Below are positions 39,141-48,271 of a stretch of DNA of 64,000 bases, one piece after another (position 1 is the stretch's first letter; the number at the start of each line of letters is the position of its first letter). Where the stretch lies: contig CAVVIQ010000010.1 in assembly GCA_963748385.1 (NCBI GenBank), positions 186,001-250,000 of the forward strand, written 5' to 3'. A program made the position numbers and the translations under genes. A model generated the notes under the pieces. The model worked only from the letters and a program-made list of their open reading frames with translations, was not told the DNA's origin and ran no database searches. Source of the stretch: Rhodoblastus sp963748385 (GTDB lineage: Bacteria; Pseudomonadota; Alphaproteobacteria; Rhizobiales; Beijerinckiaceae).

Positions 39141-39859
39141 CCAATTGGATAATTTGGTTTTTCTTTAGCGTGCTGAAAAACTTAGGGGTGCGACGTAACC
39201 TCCAATCGTCGAAATTTGCGCCGAAACGTCGGGTTCAACCCAGAGGATAGGCTTTCACCACTGGGCGTTCAGCCTTGCTCGCGCGTCTGTATTCAGCCCC
39301 CTCAAACCTGATTGCGTACACGCAAAACGCGAACTCAGAATTTGCTAATTTTCTCTCTGGGCTTTCGCCTCGTTCATCGCGGGCTCAACGGCGGGTCGTC
39401 TGATACTCAAACAGGCGATCGCATCCATCATAATTTTGATTTAGGCTTTATATTATTTCTTTCTTCGCGCCAGTCTTTTGTGAGGTAACGCTACAGGTAA
39501 CAGTGACCCAAATTGCCGCCATCGTTAACCCTTCGTCGAAGCAATGTAGCCGTGTGACTAATCGGCCGACGCTCCTTCATTGAAGGCGGCGGCAAGGGCG
39601 CATGCGTACGCCACTGGAAGGACACATGTTCGCTCCACGCCTCCAATCTCGGAAGGCCGGAAATTTTTGAGCGAGGCGCAGAAATCCCTGATCCAGAGGG
39701 CGTCTTCGAAACCAGAAACGAATGGTCGCCGCCCTCTACAAACATGGTTGCCGGTTGGCGCTGCCATGGTGAGGCCCCGACGAAAACGATTGCCTTTTCA
39801 TTGACAGGGCTTCGCCAACACGCGCCGCGAAAAAGCCTGCCAGACCCACAAGAATTGGA
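39141..39859. other. Gene-poor stretch
   Basis: Mostly non-coding. The forward frame 39558-39863 is open for about 100 codons but lacks a start codon, and an overlapping reverse frame of similar length exists. I recognise neither. The DNA is AT-rich to about 39.5 kb. Confidence 0.4.
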
Positions 39860-40236
39860 TTGAGACATGCGTTTCGTAACCTGGAACTGCAACGGAGGGT
39901 TTCGGCCAGTGACAGACTTGCCGACGGCCTCCTGCTACTTGGCGAATATCGACGCATGCGGCTTGGCGAAATCGGCCAAGAGAAATATTTCGAAGCCGTC
40001 CGGTCGAAACACTTCAACGACAGCTCTTGCTTTGCAGAAGCGAGTTCGCTTAGGGCCTTCATCGACGATTATTCTGTCACAGAAGGCGGCGTTCGCTACA
40101 CACTCGACCGGCACCTCATATGGGGCAAGGGCAATAACGTCGATTCGGCGATGCGCATCTACTATGCTTGGGACGCTGACAACGCCCGCGTCGTTGTCGG
40201 CTCCGCCCCGGCCACTTGCCGATTTGGGCGAATTGA
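39860..40236 (+). pseudogene. Fragment of an unknown mobile-element protein
   Basis: A protein-like stretch (HFNDSSCFAEASSLRAFIDD, RYTLDRHLIWGKGNNVDSAM, RIYYAWDADNARVVVGSAP) ends, after a one-base shift near 40215, with GHLPIWAN and a stop at 40234-40236. A similar C-terminal pattern (YxAWD...VVVG..P.HL) is familiar from small proteins on genomic islands, whose function I do not know. At 39867 another frame begins MRFVTWNCNGGF, as in exonuclease/phosphatase-family proteins, but it breaks off at once. Confidence 0.4.
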
Positions 40237-40439
40237 AGAGCGGATCGGCGGCTGTTCCGGAGGCCTGCGGTTTGCTTGGTCGCCCCGACAAAATCGCCGA
40301 TGCTGTTCGGGCTAAGCAGGGATTTTTGTTTGGCCAACGGAAGGTTGGTTCGTTCCCGGTTGTGGCGTCGCCCAACTTTGCGGCCACTGACAAAGGAGGC
40401 CCTTGTCGGTTCGTTCGAAATGATATCCAGCTTAATCAG

Positions 40440-40856
40440 CCTCGCACTCGCCGATGAGCTTCCGTAGCGCCTCAGTCCGCCGATCCGAACCGCTTGGCTC
40501 GGTTCGTTGGCGTCCCCAAGTCCATCATAACCCGCGACGATGCGAGCGACGGTCGCTCCCTCGCCAGGTGTCAGTTCGCCCGCCGCCACCGCCTCGACAA
40601 CGGCGGCGTACGCCTCCTTCATGCCGCCGCGGTCCTTCAACTGCGGCATGTCAAACGGCGCGGGTCGCTCGCGGCGGGGCGCGATGATCCGGTCCAGGCA
40701 CAGCCTGAGTGCGAAAGGATCACCTTCGAGCGCTTTCTCTATCGCCATGCGCGTAAGGCTTTCGGCCTCGCCCTCAAGCAGAAGTTCTGCGGCGATGGTG
40801 GTCTTGTTCCGCGAGCCACGAGGACGACCAGCAGGTTGCCGCTCTGGCCAGGTTTC
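40440..40856 (-). pseudogene. DUF5681-type small protein, frame disrupted
   Basis: The reverse strand encodes AGRPRGSRNKTTIAAELLLE, then LTRMAIEKALEGDPFALRLC and RERPAPFDMPQLKDRGGMKE, the typical order of DUF5681 proteins found on phages and islands. The preceding FKPGQSGNP motif is in another frame because a C appears to be missing. The C-terminal end is not family-like. Confidence 0.65.
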
Positions 40857-41326
40857 AAGGGACGCCCGCGTTGTTTTCGGAGTTTGATCAGCGCTGGCGA
40901 TGCGATTATTTTTCAGCGCCCAATCTCAAAGCAAAAAAAGAGAATGTGCACGAAGGAACGTCACCATATATCGATTATTTCGACTAGTTCTCGTTTTAAC
41001 CATGCCTGTCCGGTTAGGGTAGACGCCCGCCACCTATAGAATGACCGGTATACGGCACCGACATGCCCGATCGTCCATGCGCGACCCGAAATGGCCGGTC
41101 GCCAACATTGGCCGCTACGTCAAGAAACGGTTCGAAGCGGTCTTCCGATATGAAGGTCCCGCTGGCGGCTGTCGCACACTCAGCGGACGTTCCGATAGCA
41201 AAATGAACCAGCGCTCGTGACCCTGAGCGATAATCCGCGCGGCGAATCCTGATCGTTTCGGTTGGGCGGTTTCCTGTTATAGGCTGGGGTCTGAATCCGA
41301 CAGAGAACGGGCCAAGCCGCCCGACC
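40857..41326. other. Gene-poor stretch
   Basis: No family-like protein, repeat or RNA was recognised in this interval. Confidence 0.4.
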
Positions 41327-41779
41327 TCAGCGCGGCCCATTCGAAACGGGATAGTGCGCCTTGCCCGGTATAATCGCGCGTACGCCTCCCCATGGATCGG
41401 GCACGTCGCCTCGGCGTCGCGGGATCAGATGGATGTGGCAGTGGAAAATTGTCTGACCCGCAACGGCCCCGGAGTTGACCCCAATATTAAAGCCTTTGAC
41501 GCTGGCGTCCGCGGCGGCGATATCGGCGCGCAGTTTGCGGAGAAGCTCGTCGACGGCGAGAACTTCGTCGCGGTTCAGATCGAAATACGTCGGAACATGG
41601 CGGCGCGGCAAGACCAGCGTATGCAAAGGGGTAACGGGATATGAATTCCGAACGGCAAAAACGATATTGCTTCCCGCGATCTCATTCGAAGAACTCAGCT
41701 CACAAAACGGGCAATCGTGCCTATTGTGAGCCTGAGCTGAGATCATCGAATTCTCTCGTTGGTGGTTATCCGTCGTCAT
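41327..41779 (-). CDS. HIT-family nucleotide hydrolase
   Basis: A 150-residue protein with the histidine-triad motif HCHIHLIPRR and the N-terminal CPFC pair (HDCPFCELSS), as in Fhit/HinT-like dinucleoside polyphosphate hydrolases. Family members cleave Ap4A or AMP-amides. It heads in the same direction as the carbonic anhydrase and cyanase genes but is 229 bp away, so a shared operon is not certain. Confidence 0.88.
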   Translation of the reverse strand: MTTDNHQRENSMISAQAHNRHDCPFCELSSSNEIAGSNIVFAVRNSYPVTPLHTLVLPRRHVPTYFDLNRDEVLAVDELLRKLRADIAAADASVKGFNIGVNSGAVAGQTIFHCHIHLIPRRRGDVPDPWGGVRAIIPGKAHYPVSNGPR

Positions 41780-42008
41780 AAAGCCCCCAAATGAACCGCA
41801 TTAAGAAGGCCTCTTCCCAGCTCAAGGCCCATTTGGGCAAAATCGCGGAGCGTATGGTCACTTGATTTGTGCGCGCTCGAAATCTGCGCCGATATATTCA
41901 AACCCGAAGAGTGCGGCGAACCATTTTATCGCTTGCCGCAACGATACAAATTGATCGATAGTCGCTCCAATTTTTAGCATCAGCTTATCAGCTATTCCGC
42001 TACTTTAG

Positions 42009-42638
42009 TCACGGGCGGTCAAACTCATTCCGCAACTTATGAAATTCACCTGACCTGAAGTCGCAAACTTCAATTTTGCCGGATGCAATGTCAAATACCC
42101 AACCATGCAAGCGGAGTTTCTTGTGCGCCAGCGCCGCGGCAACGGATGGGTGCGTTCGAAGGTTCTGGAGTTGGGCCAGCACGTTCTGCCTCACCAACGA
42201 TTTGAGCTGTTCTGCGGGATCCGCGAATTCATGGGTCTCATTCACCGACTTGGCGGCGTCCGCGTAGCGCAGCCAAGACGCCACTGCAGGCATTCGGCTC
42301 AGGTCCGCCCGCGCGTTGATGGCGCCCATCGCGCCGCACCCGGAATGCCCGCAAATCACGACATCCTGGACCTGAAGCGCCGTTATCCCATATTCGATTG
42401 CGGCGCTGACCCCGCCCGGCTCCGATCCATAGGACGGAACGATATTTCCCGCGTTGCGCACAACGAACAGACGCCCGGGTCCCTGCTGCGTCAGCAATTC
42501 AGGCACGACGCGACTATCCGAACAGCCGATAAACAATGTTGTTGGTTTCTGAGAGTTGGCGAGTTCACCGAATAACTCCGACATTCCCGGAAAAACGTCC
42601 CGCTGAAACTTTATCGCACCCTTCAACAAATCCTTCAT
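42009..42638 (-). CDS. Beta-class carbonic anhydrase (CynT-like)
   Basis: A 209-residue beta-CA. Zinc ligands are C39 (in GCSDSRV), H98 and C101 (in GHSGCGA); the D41/R43 dyad is present. It interconverts CO2 and bicarbonate. Beside cyanase it would keep bicarbonate, the co-substrate of CynS, available. The COS hydrolase of Thiobacillus is also of this fold, so activity on COS from thiocyanate hydrolysis is possible. The ATG at 42638 gives the usual length. The frame continues upstream to a GTG at 42827, adding one hydrophobic helix and a CPACRHC segment. Confidence 0.9.
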   Translation of the reverse strand: MKDLLKGAIKFQRDVFPGMSELFGELANSQKPTTLFIGCSDSRVVPELLTQQGPGRLFVVRNAGNIVPSYGSEPGGVSAAIEYGITALQVQDVVICGHSGCGAMGAINARADLSRMPAVASWLRYADAAKSVNETHEFADPAEQLKSLVRQNVLAQLQNLRTHPSVAAALAHKKLRLHGWVFDIASGKIEVCDFRSGEFHKLRNEFDRP

Positions 42639-42847
42639 GCGCACCCCGTTCTGCAATCCTTGTGGCCCGCAATATCCAAGTGTTGGCTCAGTCCGTCCAA
42701 GACGATTTTCCAATGGCAGGCATCGTGAACCGCAATGGCGACAAGCGGGACAAATCTTTTTACGCCATATCAGCACCACGAAATTCAGCAATAAAGTCGC
42801 AATATAAAGTATATATCTCCTGTACACATCGTATCAGTGAAACTTAA

Positions 42848-44228
42848 CTATAGCGATACATCGTTGACGCCGCCATTTGAGGCTGACAAGGCTTCTAACA
42901 GGCCCTCCATTGCAGGGCCAGTCGGCGACCGCGAGCCAACGCCAGCCTGAGCGGTCACAGAATTGAATAGCTCTATCCAGTGGCGCACGGGCACGGGCGC
43001 GACGGGCGATAGATGCGCGAGACAACCTATATTAGCCGTCGCGATCGCCTGGGGACGGCAGGCCATCAGCGCGTCCAGTTTGAGTTTGCGCAGGGACGTC
43101 GAGATTTTCGACTGCAGCAGGGAGTATGCCCCGGCGGCACCGCAACACATGAATGGATAGGTTACGGGGGCCAGTTTAAAGCCTGCGCGTCGCAGAATTT
43201 TCTCCACGACACCGTTCAATTTTTGGCTGTGTTGGAGACTACACGATGACTGGACCGCAACGCGAAGCTTGGGGAGGCGGCTTGGGGCATCGAAGACATA
43301 CTCCCGCCATTCGGCCGAAACGACTTCGGCAATGTCTTTCACCATCGCCGAAATCCGCGCAGCCTTTTCCGCATAAGACGGATCGTCACGAAAAAGGTGG
43401 ACGTAATCGCGGAAATGCGAGCCGCAACCACTCGCAGTCAGGACGATGGCTTCGACTCCTGCTTCTATGAATGGCCATAGTTCATCCATAGTCTGGCGCA
43501 TGAAGCCGCGCGCGTCGCCGCTCGCTGTCAAATGATGACTGATCGCCCCACAGCATCCGGATTTTGCAGCGATCGGTCGTATCCCCATTCGGTCGAGCAC
43601 GCGCGCGGTCGCGGCGTTGATGTCCGGCGCTACGGTCGGTTGCACGCACCCCTGCCAAATCAGCATCGTTCGCGAATGCGGACGGTTTGGCCAAGGGTCT
43701 GCCGAGCGCCGGGCCGGAATTTGGTCTTGCAGTCTCTTTGGCAGGATTCTACGCAGCGACTGTCCGGCGCGCAACAGGATCGCGAAATCTTGTCCGGTGG
43801 GGAACGATGGCGCGAACCGCCCACCGAGCGAGTTTTTCGCCCACTGGCCGGGGTTCATCGTTTTCGACAACCGCGCGCCCGATATCGAGGAGGCGGCCAT
43901 ATTTGACCCCCTGAGGACAATGGGCCTCACATGAACGGCATGTGAGGCAGCGATCGAGCCGCAGGCGAAGGTTTGCGCTCAAGCTTTTGCCACGCAACGA
44001 ATTGAGCGAATAAGCTGGCGGAAGCTGGGACGCTAACGGCTCCTTCCCTTCGAGGCGGTGCTTGATCAAGAAAATCCGGCCGCGCGGACCGTCCCATTCG
44101 TCGCCCAGCAATCGAAACGTCGGACAAACGAACGTGCACTGTCCGCACTGAACGCAGGGCTGCAAGAGTGATTTAGCTTCCTGCCCTAACGCGGTCCCTC
44201 GATAAATATCCGCCAGATCTATTTTCAT
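42848..44228 (-). CDS. GlcF-like (glycolate oxidase-type) iron-sulfur protein, frame disrupted once
   Basis: The first part (from 44228) has two 4Fe-4S clusters: CVQCGQCTFVCP and CLTCRSCEAHCP. Near 43795, at a run of four G, the frame changes. The rest carries two CCG domains (SGCCGAISHH and FMCCGAAGAYSLLQ, with SSCSLQHSQKLNG between). One base restores a protein of about 450 residues. GlcF passes electrons for glycolate dehydrogenase with GlcD/GlcE, but neither is nearby. It lies between cyanase and carbonic anhydrase in the same direction. Confidence 0.85.
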
Positions 44229-44313
44229 GCCGTTTTCCGCGTCAGGGCTTTGTCAAAACCGGATGCCTTCCATCTTTTCGTTGCCTAAAGACGCGGCGCG
44301 CCGCGGCGCGTCG

Positions 44314-44754
44314 TCACCACGACTTATACGGAAGGAATTTGCCGTTGAGCGTCATAACGACCCGGTCGCCTTTCGGATCTTCCTGCTTCGAGATATCCAG
44401 TGAGAAGTCTATCGCGCTCATGATACCGCCGCCGAATTGTTCATTGACGATTTCCTTAATCGTCTCACCGTATACCCCTAAAAATTCGTACAAGCGATAA
44501 ATCAGCGGGTCTGTCGGCACAAGCTGCGTCCAGGTCTTTGTTGGAATACGTTGCAAGACCGTCGAGACCTCAGGATCCAAACCAAGTCCCTCGGCTATGG
44601 CGTCCGCTTGTGCTTTTTGAAGCTGATTTATCCCCAGACATGCGGAGCAAACATATTCAGGCGATAGCCCCGTTATTTTAGCAATATCGGTCCACTTCAG
44701 CTTTTTCTGTTCCTTGGCGCCGAGAATTGCGGCTTTAACCTCAAGACTATTCAT
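44314..44754 (-). CDS. cynS: Cyanate hydratase (cyanase)
   Basis: A 146-residue cyanase. The N-terminal helical DNA-binding-like domain is followed by the catalytic domain, with R87 (DPLIYR), E90 (LYE) and S113 (GGGIMSAIDF) matching the known Arg-Glu-Ser triad. The reaction is cyanate plus bicarbonate to carbamate and CO2, giving ammonia and two CO2. The start at 44754 gives the standard family length. The neighbouring carbonic anhydrase is its usual partner. Confidence 0.96.
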   Translation of the reverse strand: MNSLEVKAAILGAKEQKKLKWTDIAKITGLSPEYVCSACLGINQLQKAQADAIAEGLGLDPEVSTVLQRIPTKTWTQLVPTDPLIYRLYEFLGVYGETIKEIVNEQFGGGIMSAIDFSLDISKQEDPKGDRVVMTLNGKFLPYKSW

Positions 44755-44887
44755 TTTAGAGCACCTTCCCGTTTCGATGGCGTTTACGATGATATTTATC
44801 GCGCTGCACCTCGCTCGATGCGAAGTACAATTGGGCCTGAAAGAGAGCAGCAATGTCAGGCGGAGCGACCTCCGCTGCTCCGAGCAT

Positions 44888-45478
44888 TCATGAAGGTTCG
44901 GAACGCGCGGCGCCGTCGCGAACTGTGTTGGAATTTGGCGGCGCGAGCTCCGGACGATTTGACGGCGCCCGATCAAACGGTGAGTGGCGCGGTCTCCGGT
45001 CCGGCGTTGGAATGCAGGACTGGAGACCGCGCCAACCCATTTTCCACCACATCCGAGACAGCGCCACCGAACTGAAAGCGATCGTCAAGGTCACTGTAGC
45101 CATGAACAACAAGAATACGGCGGAAACGATTGCGCCGAGCTCGCCGGCCATCCCTTTGGCTTGCAGACCTTGGTCATTCATTTGCGTGAAGCCGGAAACG
45201 ATCGCGATCGTGGCGAGCAACAATACTGACGCGTGGCCGAAAGAAAGAAACGGGCCGATGGTCAGAGGTTTTTCGTTGAGCTGAAAGAACTTAGGAGACA
45301 GATTGCGAATCGCGGCGATTTGGTGTGAAGCAATTGCGTGACGCAAACCAAACGTATACGCGAGCACGGTCGCGCCCATGAGGGCCGACTTGTGCTGCAA
45401 AGCGAGAAACGCTCCGATCCAGGCCAAACCGTTCGCCGCGGTCAATAGCAGATAAATCGCGCCCAAATTCCGTTTCAT
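44888..45478 (-). CDS. NiCoT-like (HoxN/NixA family) membrane protein, short and degenerate
   Basis: A 196-residue protein with four hydrophobic helices, about half the length of NiCoT nickel/cobalt permeases (about 330-350 residues, eight helices). The signature loop is recognisable, but its metal-binding motif is altered: HAIASHQIAAIRN replaces the family HAFDADHIAAIDN. The second motif is FGHASV rather than LGHS. After residue 150 the sequence becomes basic and non-hydrophobic. It may be a relic, or a variant with another substrate. Start at 45478 (MKRNLGAIYLL). Confidence 0.65.
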   Translation of the reverse strand: MKRNLGAIYLLLTAANGLAWIGAFLALQHKSALMGATVLAYTFGLRHAIASHQIAAIRNLSPKFFQLNEKPLTIGPFLSFGHASVLLLATIAIVSGFTQMNDQGLQAKGMAGELGAIVSAVFLLFMATVTLTIAFSSVALSRMWWKMGWRGLQSCIPTPDRRPRHSPFDRAPSNRPELAPPNSNTVRDGAARSEPS

Positions 45479-45530
45479 CGTGACCCGCCTATTGTTGACG
45501 CCTTCCTTGCCGGAATCGGGGCTGCAGTGT

Positions 45531-46430
45531 TCAGATGCGCCTAAAACGCACGATCGCGAGGAAGAGAAGCGCCATGAATACGGTGCCACCGATCAGGTTT
45601 CCAGCGCCGGAAATCAACTCATTACGCAGGAACCCAGTCGGACCAAAGCCCCATGTCATCAATGCCATCGGTCCGGTCTCCGGCAGAGGCGCGCCGAGCG
45701 CGGTGGCCAATCTATCCTGCATCAGGAGCGGCAGCGCGATGAAGCCGACATTGGCGATGCAGTGCTCTGTCATTCCGGCGACGAATGCAAAGGGTCCGTA
45801 ATAGGCAAGAACCATACGGCCGATGTCGGTGCGCGCCTTGAAGTAAAGAAAAAGCGCAGTTTGCAGCAGCCAGGTGCAAATAATGCCGAGGCAGAAAATG
45901 GATTGGGCGTCGACGCCGGCCTTCGCGATGCCGATCGCGTGCGCCCGTTCCAGGAATGGACGAGCTGCGAAAGGTCCCGGTCCCAGGGCGATGACGCCAA
46001 TAAACACCAGGGCGCCGATAATGTTGCCCACCCATCCAACCGAGAGAAATCCGAGATAACTGCGCAGGGACATTTGCCTCCGCACCAAAGCGATGAAACC
46101 TGCCGCCATATCCGACGTGATCAAGGTGGATTGGGATACGAGGATGATGACGAAGGAAAAGCCAAACACCAGTCCGCTTACCAGGTTGGCCAAGCCGACC
46201 TCGGGAATTCCAGTACTCACGGAAACGGCGAGGATGACCCCGAAGGCGACCATCGCGCCACCCGCGAGGGACTGGAAAAAATAGCTGAGTGGAAATTCCC
46301 ACTTCTTCACAGCCAGATTTACCAGCCGTTCGAGCGTCTGCTCGATGCTGAAAGGCTCAAACAAATCCAGCGCTTCGGCTCTCGGGTGCAATTGGGCCTT
46401 AAAGCTCGCCCTTTCATCCACCATGACCAT
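45531..46430 (-). CDS. FNT (formate/nitrite transporter) family channel
   Basis: A 299-residue protein with six helices of the FNT fold. The central histidine that protonates or gates substrate in FocA/NirC is kept in GMTEHCIANVGFIALPLL. The typical TLITSDMAAGF and SGAGNLIGGTVFMALL segments are present. Known substrates are small monovalent anions (formate, nitrite, hydrosulfide). Lying between cyanase and thiocyanate hydrolase genes, it is a candidate for cyanate, thiocyanate or HS- passage, which is inference. A GGGGAGGA box precedes the ATG. Confidence 0.9.
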   Translation of the reverse strand: MVMVDERASFKAQLHPRAEALDLFEPFSIEQTLERLVNLAVKKWEFPLSYFFQSLAGGAMVAFGVILAVSVSTGIPEVGLANLVSGLVFGFSFVIILVSQSTLITSDMAAGFIALVRRQMSLRSYLGFLSVGWVGNIIGALVFIGVIALGPGPFAARPFLERAHAIGIAKAGVDAQSIFCLGIICTWLLQTALFLYFKARTDIGRMVLAYYGPFAFVAGMTEHCIANVGFIALPLLMQDRLATALGAPLPETGPMALMTWGFGPTGFLRNELISGAGNLIGGTVFMALLFLAIVRFRRI

Positions 46431-46544
46431 TTAATCCTCCCCTGTTTCATCTATTTTTATATCGATCAGCTGCCCGGGAGGGCGGGAGCGAAGCGCGTTT
46501 TTGTATTTCTTCGCTCGCGCCCCTCGCCGCTCGTAACGGCGCCT

Positions 46545-46907
46545 CTATTCCGCGACGATTTTTTCCGCCCATTCGACGTCCGCAACGAAAGTCTCCGGGT
46601 TGCCGATCTTTGCTCCGGACGCCAGAATTTCGTTTTCGGTGACGCCGCGCGCGCGCGAGCAGGCGCCGCAAACCTCGATCTGAACGCCGAGGTCGATGCA
46701 CTCCCGCCAATGGTCCGCGACAGGCGGCCAGCCGATGGGGATCGTCGATTCCCGGACAATCTCGCGCCCCATCGTCGCCGCTTCTCCGACGAGAAAGATG
46801 CGGATCTCGTGTTTTGCCTTCGCTAGTGCGGCGCCGTGCGCGAAGACCATCGCCGCGCGCGTCGGATCGTCGCTACCCCATGAGGATTTCATGAATATTC
46901 TGGACAT
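46545..46907 (-). CDS. DsrE-like sulfur-relay family protein
   Basis: A 120-residue DsrE/DsrF/TusD-type protein: RAAMVFAHGAALAKAKHEIR for the first strand-helix, and CGACSRARGV with conserved cysteines near residue 83. Such proteins bind sulfane sulfur as persulfide or act as small regulators. The start at 46907 follows GGAGAGA. Beside thiocyanate hydrolase, which releases COS and thus sulfide, a role in sulfur trafficking is plausible. Confidence 0.8.
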   Translation of the reverse strand: MSRIFMKSSWGSDDPTRAAMVFAHGAALAKAKHEIRIFLVGEAATMGREIVRESTIPIGWPPVADHWRECIDLGVQIEVCGACSRARGVTENEILASGAKIGNPETFVADVEWAEKIVAE

Positions 46908-47092
46908 CTGTCTCTCCATTACCTGGGCGAATTGAAGTGAAGGCGACTTGCCGACGGAACAAATGCCACCCATGCCTCCCGATCGAAACGGGCGGTGGTG
47001 AGCTTTTCGTCGTTTCTTGGTCGGCGTTTTGTGCGGTCACGGACCCGGCGCAGCAGACGGGAGGTCTGCCGGCCTGATGCTGCCCGCGGCGT

Positions 47093-47509
47093 TCACGCGC
47101 TGGTGAGGCGTCGCCCCACCTCAACCATGCAGGCCGCGAGCTCCGATTCGTCGAACAACCCTCGTTTGATCAACGAATGTGCCAGCGCGAGCAACTGGCG
47201 TTCAGGATATGGTACGTCTTCGAATATGGTCGAAGACAACTCGTCCTCCTCCGCGCGACGTTCGAGCGATGGCAACACGCAAGATCCTGGCTCCACCTCC
47301 GAATAGGGTTTCACGCAGGAATCCCCGGCCAACAGGTCGCAAGTAGCTTCCAAGGTAATTTTCCATGGCGGATCGGGATTGGTCACCCCATATTCCGAGG
47401 CAAGATCCACCCACGTGCGCCCATCAGATTGAATCCGTTCGAGCAGTGGAATTGGAGACATGTCGAAATGCGCGAGGTGCTCCCCTGGATTGTGATCGTT
47501 TTTTGGCAT
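47093..47509 (-). CDS. P15K-like activator / nitrile hydratase accessory protein
   Basis: A 138-residue protein placed right after the gamma-subunit gene. Its C-terminal half (QLLALAHSLIKRGLFDESEL) resembles the helical region of nitrile hydratase beta subunits and accessory proteins. P15K in Thiobacillus thioparus delivers cobalt to the ScnC subunit. Two cysteines (ATCDLLAGDSC) in the middle could take part in metal or thiol chemistry. Function is inferred from position and this partial similarity. Confidence 0.75.
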   Translation of the reverse strand: MPKNDHNPGEHLAHFDMSPIPLLERIQSDGRTWVDLASEYGVTNPDPPWKITLEATCDLLAGDSCVKPYSEVEPGSCVLPSLERRAEEDELSSTIFEDVPYPERQLLALAHSLIKRGLFDESELAACMVEVGRRLTSA

Positions 47510-47527
47510 CGGCTACTCCGTACGGGA

Positions 47528-48232
47528 TCAATGATGCGGATGGATGGGATGCTTCGCCGGTCGAACCGGAAACTTGACGTTGCTGGTCACTCCCGGCTTA
47601 GGCACCGCCACGCCGATGAGGCAATCCCGCGTCACGATCTCGGCCAACTGATCTTCTGTCCAGCCCTCTGTGCCTTCCGGCCGGACAGGCAAAACGATAT
47701 AGCGGGTTTTCTGGTTGGCGTCGGCCACCCGGATTTCGACATCGGGATCGAGCTGCAAGCCGAATTCAGTGAGGACCTGCCGGGGCCACCGAACCAAGCG
47801 ACGGCGATAGTTGGGGGTCCGATACCATTCCGGCGACTGGCCCAAAATCGGTCGAGGATAGCATGAACAAAGCGTGCATACGACGACGTGCTTCAGCTTT
47901 GGCGTATCTTCAAGTACACGCAAATTGCAATAGTCGCTCGGTGTGCCGAATTGAGTCGGGGGACTTGTGACCCAATCGACGCCGACCTCCCGGCTTGCCG
48001 CCACGCCATCGGCGACAGCCCGTTTCTTGTATTCCGGATCGAGCCACGCTTTCGCAACAAGGCGGGCCGCCGGCAGTGGTCCCAGGCTATGAACGTATTC
48101 TGTCCACCGCCTGTGGTCATCCGCGGTGAACAACCCCTTTTTTATTGCAAGTTCACGCACGGCGATTTCCAGGATCTCGAAGTCGCTGACTTCATCGACC
48201 ATCGGTGCCGGCTTGTGATCATGTTCTGACAT
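47528..48232 (-). CDS. scnC: Thiocyanate hydrolase gamma subunit (Co-binding)
   Basis: A 234-residue homologue of the nitrile hydratase alpha subunit. The metal site is V-C119-T-L-C122-S-C124-Y, the cobalt-type motif. Downstream PRPILGQSPEWYRTPNYRRR and TRDCLIGVAVPKPGV complete the fold. In thiocyanate hydrolase the second and third cysteines are oxidised to sulfinic/sulfenic acids around Co(III). The separate small ScnB and ScnA genes upstream make this SCNase rather than nitrile hydratase. Reaction: SCN- plus water to COS and NH3. Confidence 0.92.
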   Translation of the reverse strand: MSEHDHKPAPMVDEVSDFEILEIAVRELAIKKGLFTADDHRRWTEYVHSLGPLPAARLVAKAWLDPEYKKRAVADGVAASREVGVDWVTSPPTQFGTPSDYCNLRVLEDTPKLKHVVVCTLCSCYPRPILGQSPEWYRTPNYRRRLVRWPRQVLTEFGLQLDPDVEIRVADANQKTRYIVLPVRPEGTEGWTEDQLAEIVTRDCLIGVAVPKPGVTSNVKFPVRPAKHPIHPHH

Positions 48233-48271
48233 TTAGCATTCCTCCCATTAAGCTTTACGAGCGATCAGGCG

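Noticed and set aside
44818..45284. Forward-strand ORFs between cynS and the FNT gene
   Set aside because: They mirror the NiCoT-like gene and cynS upstream sequence and show no family features.
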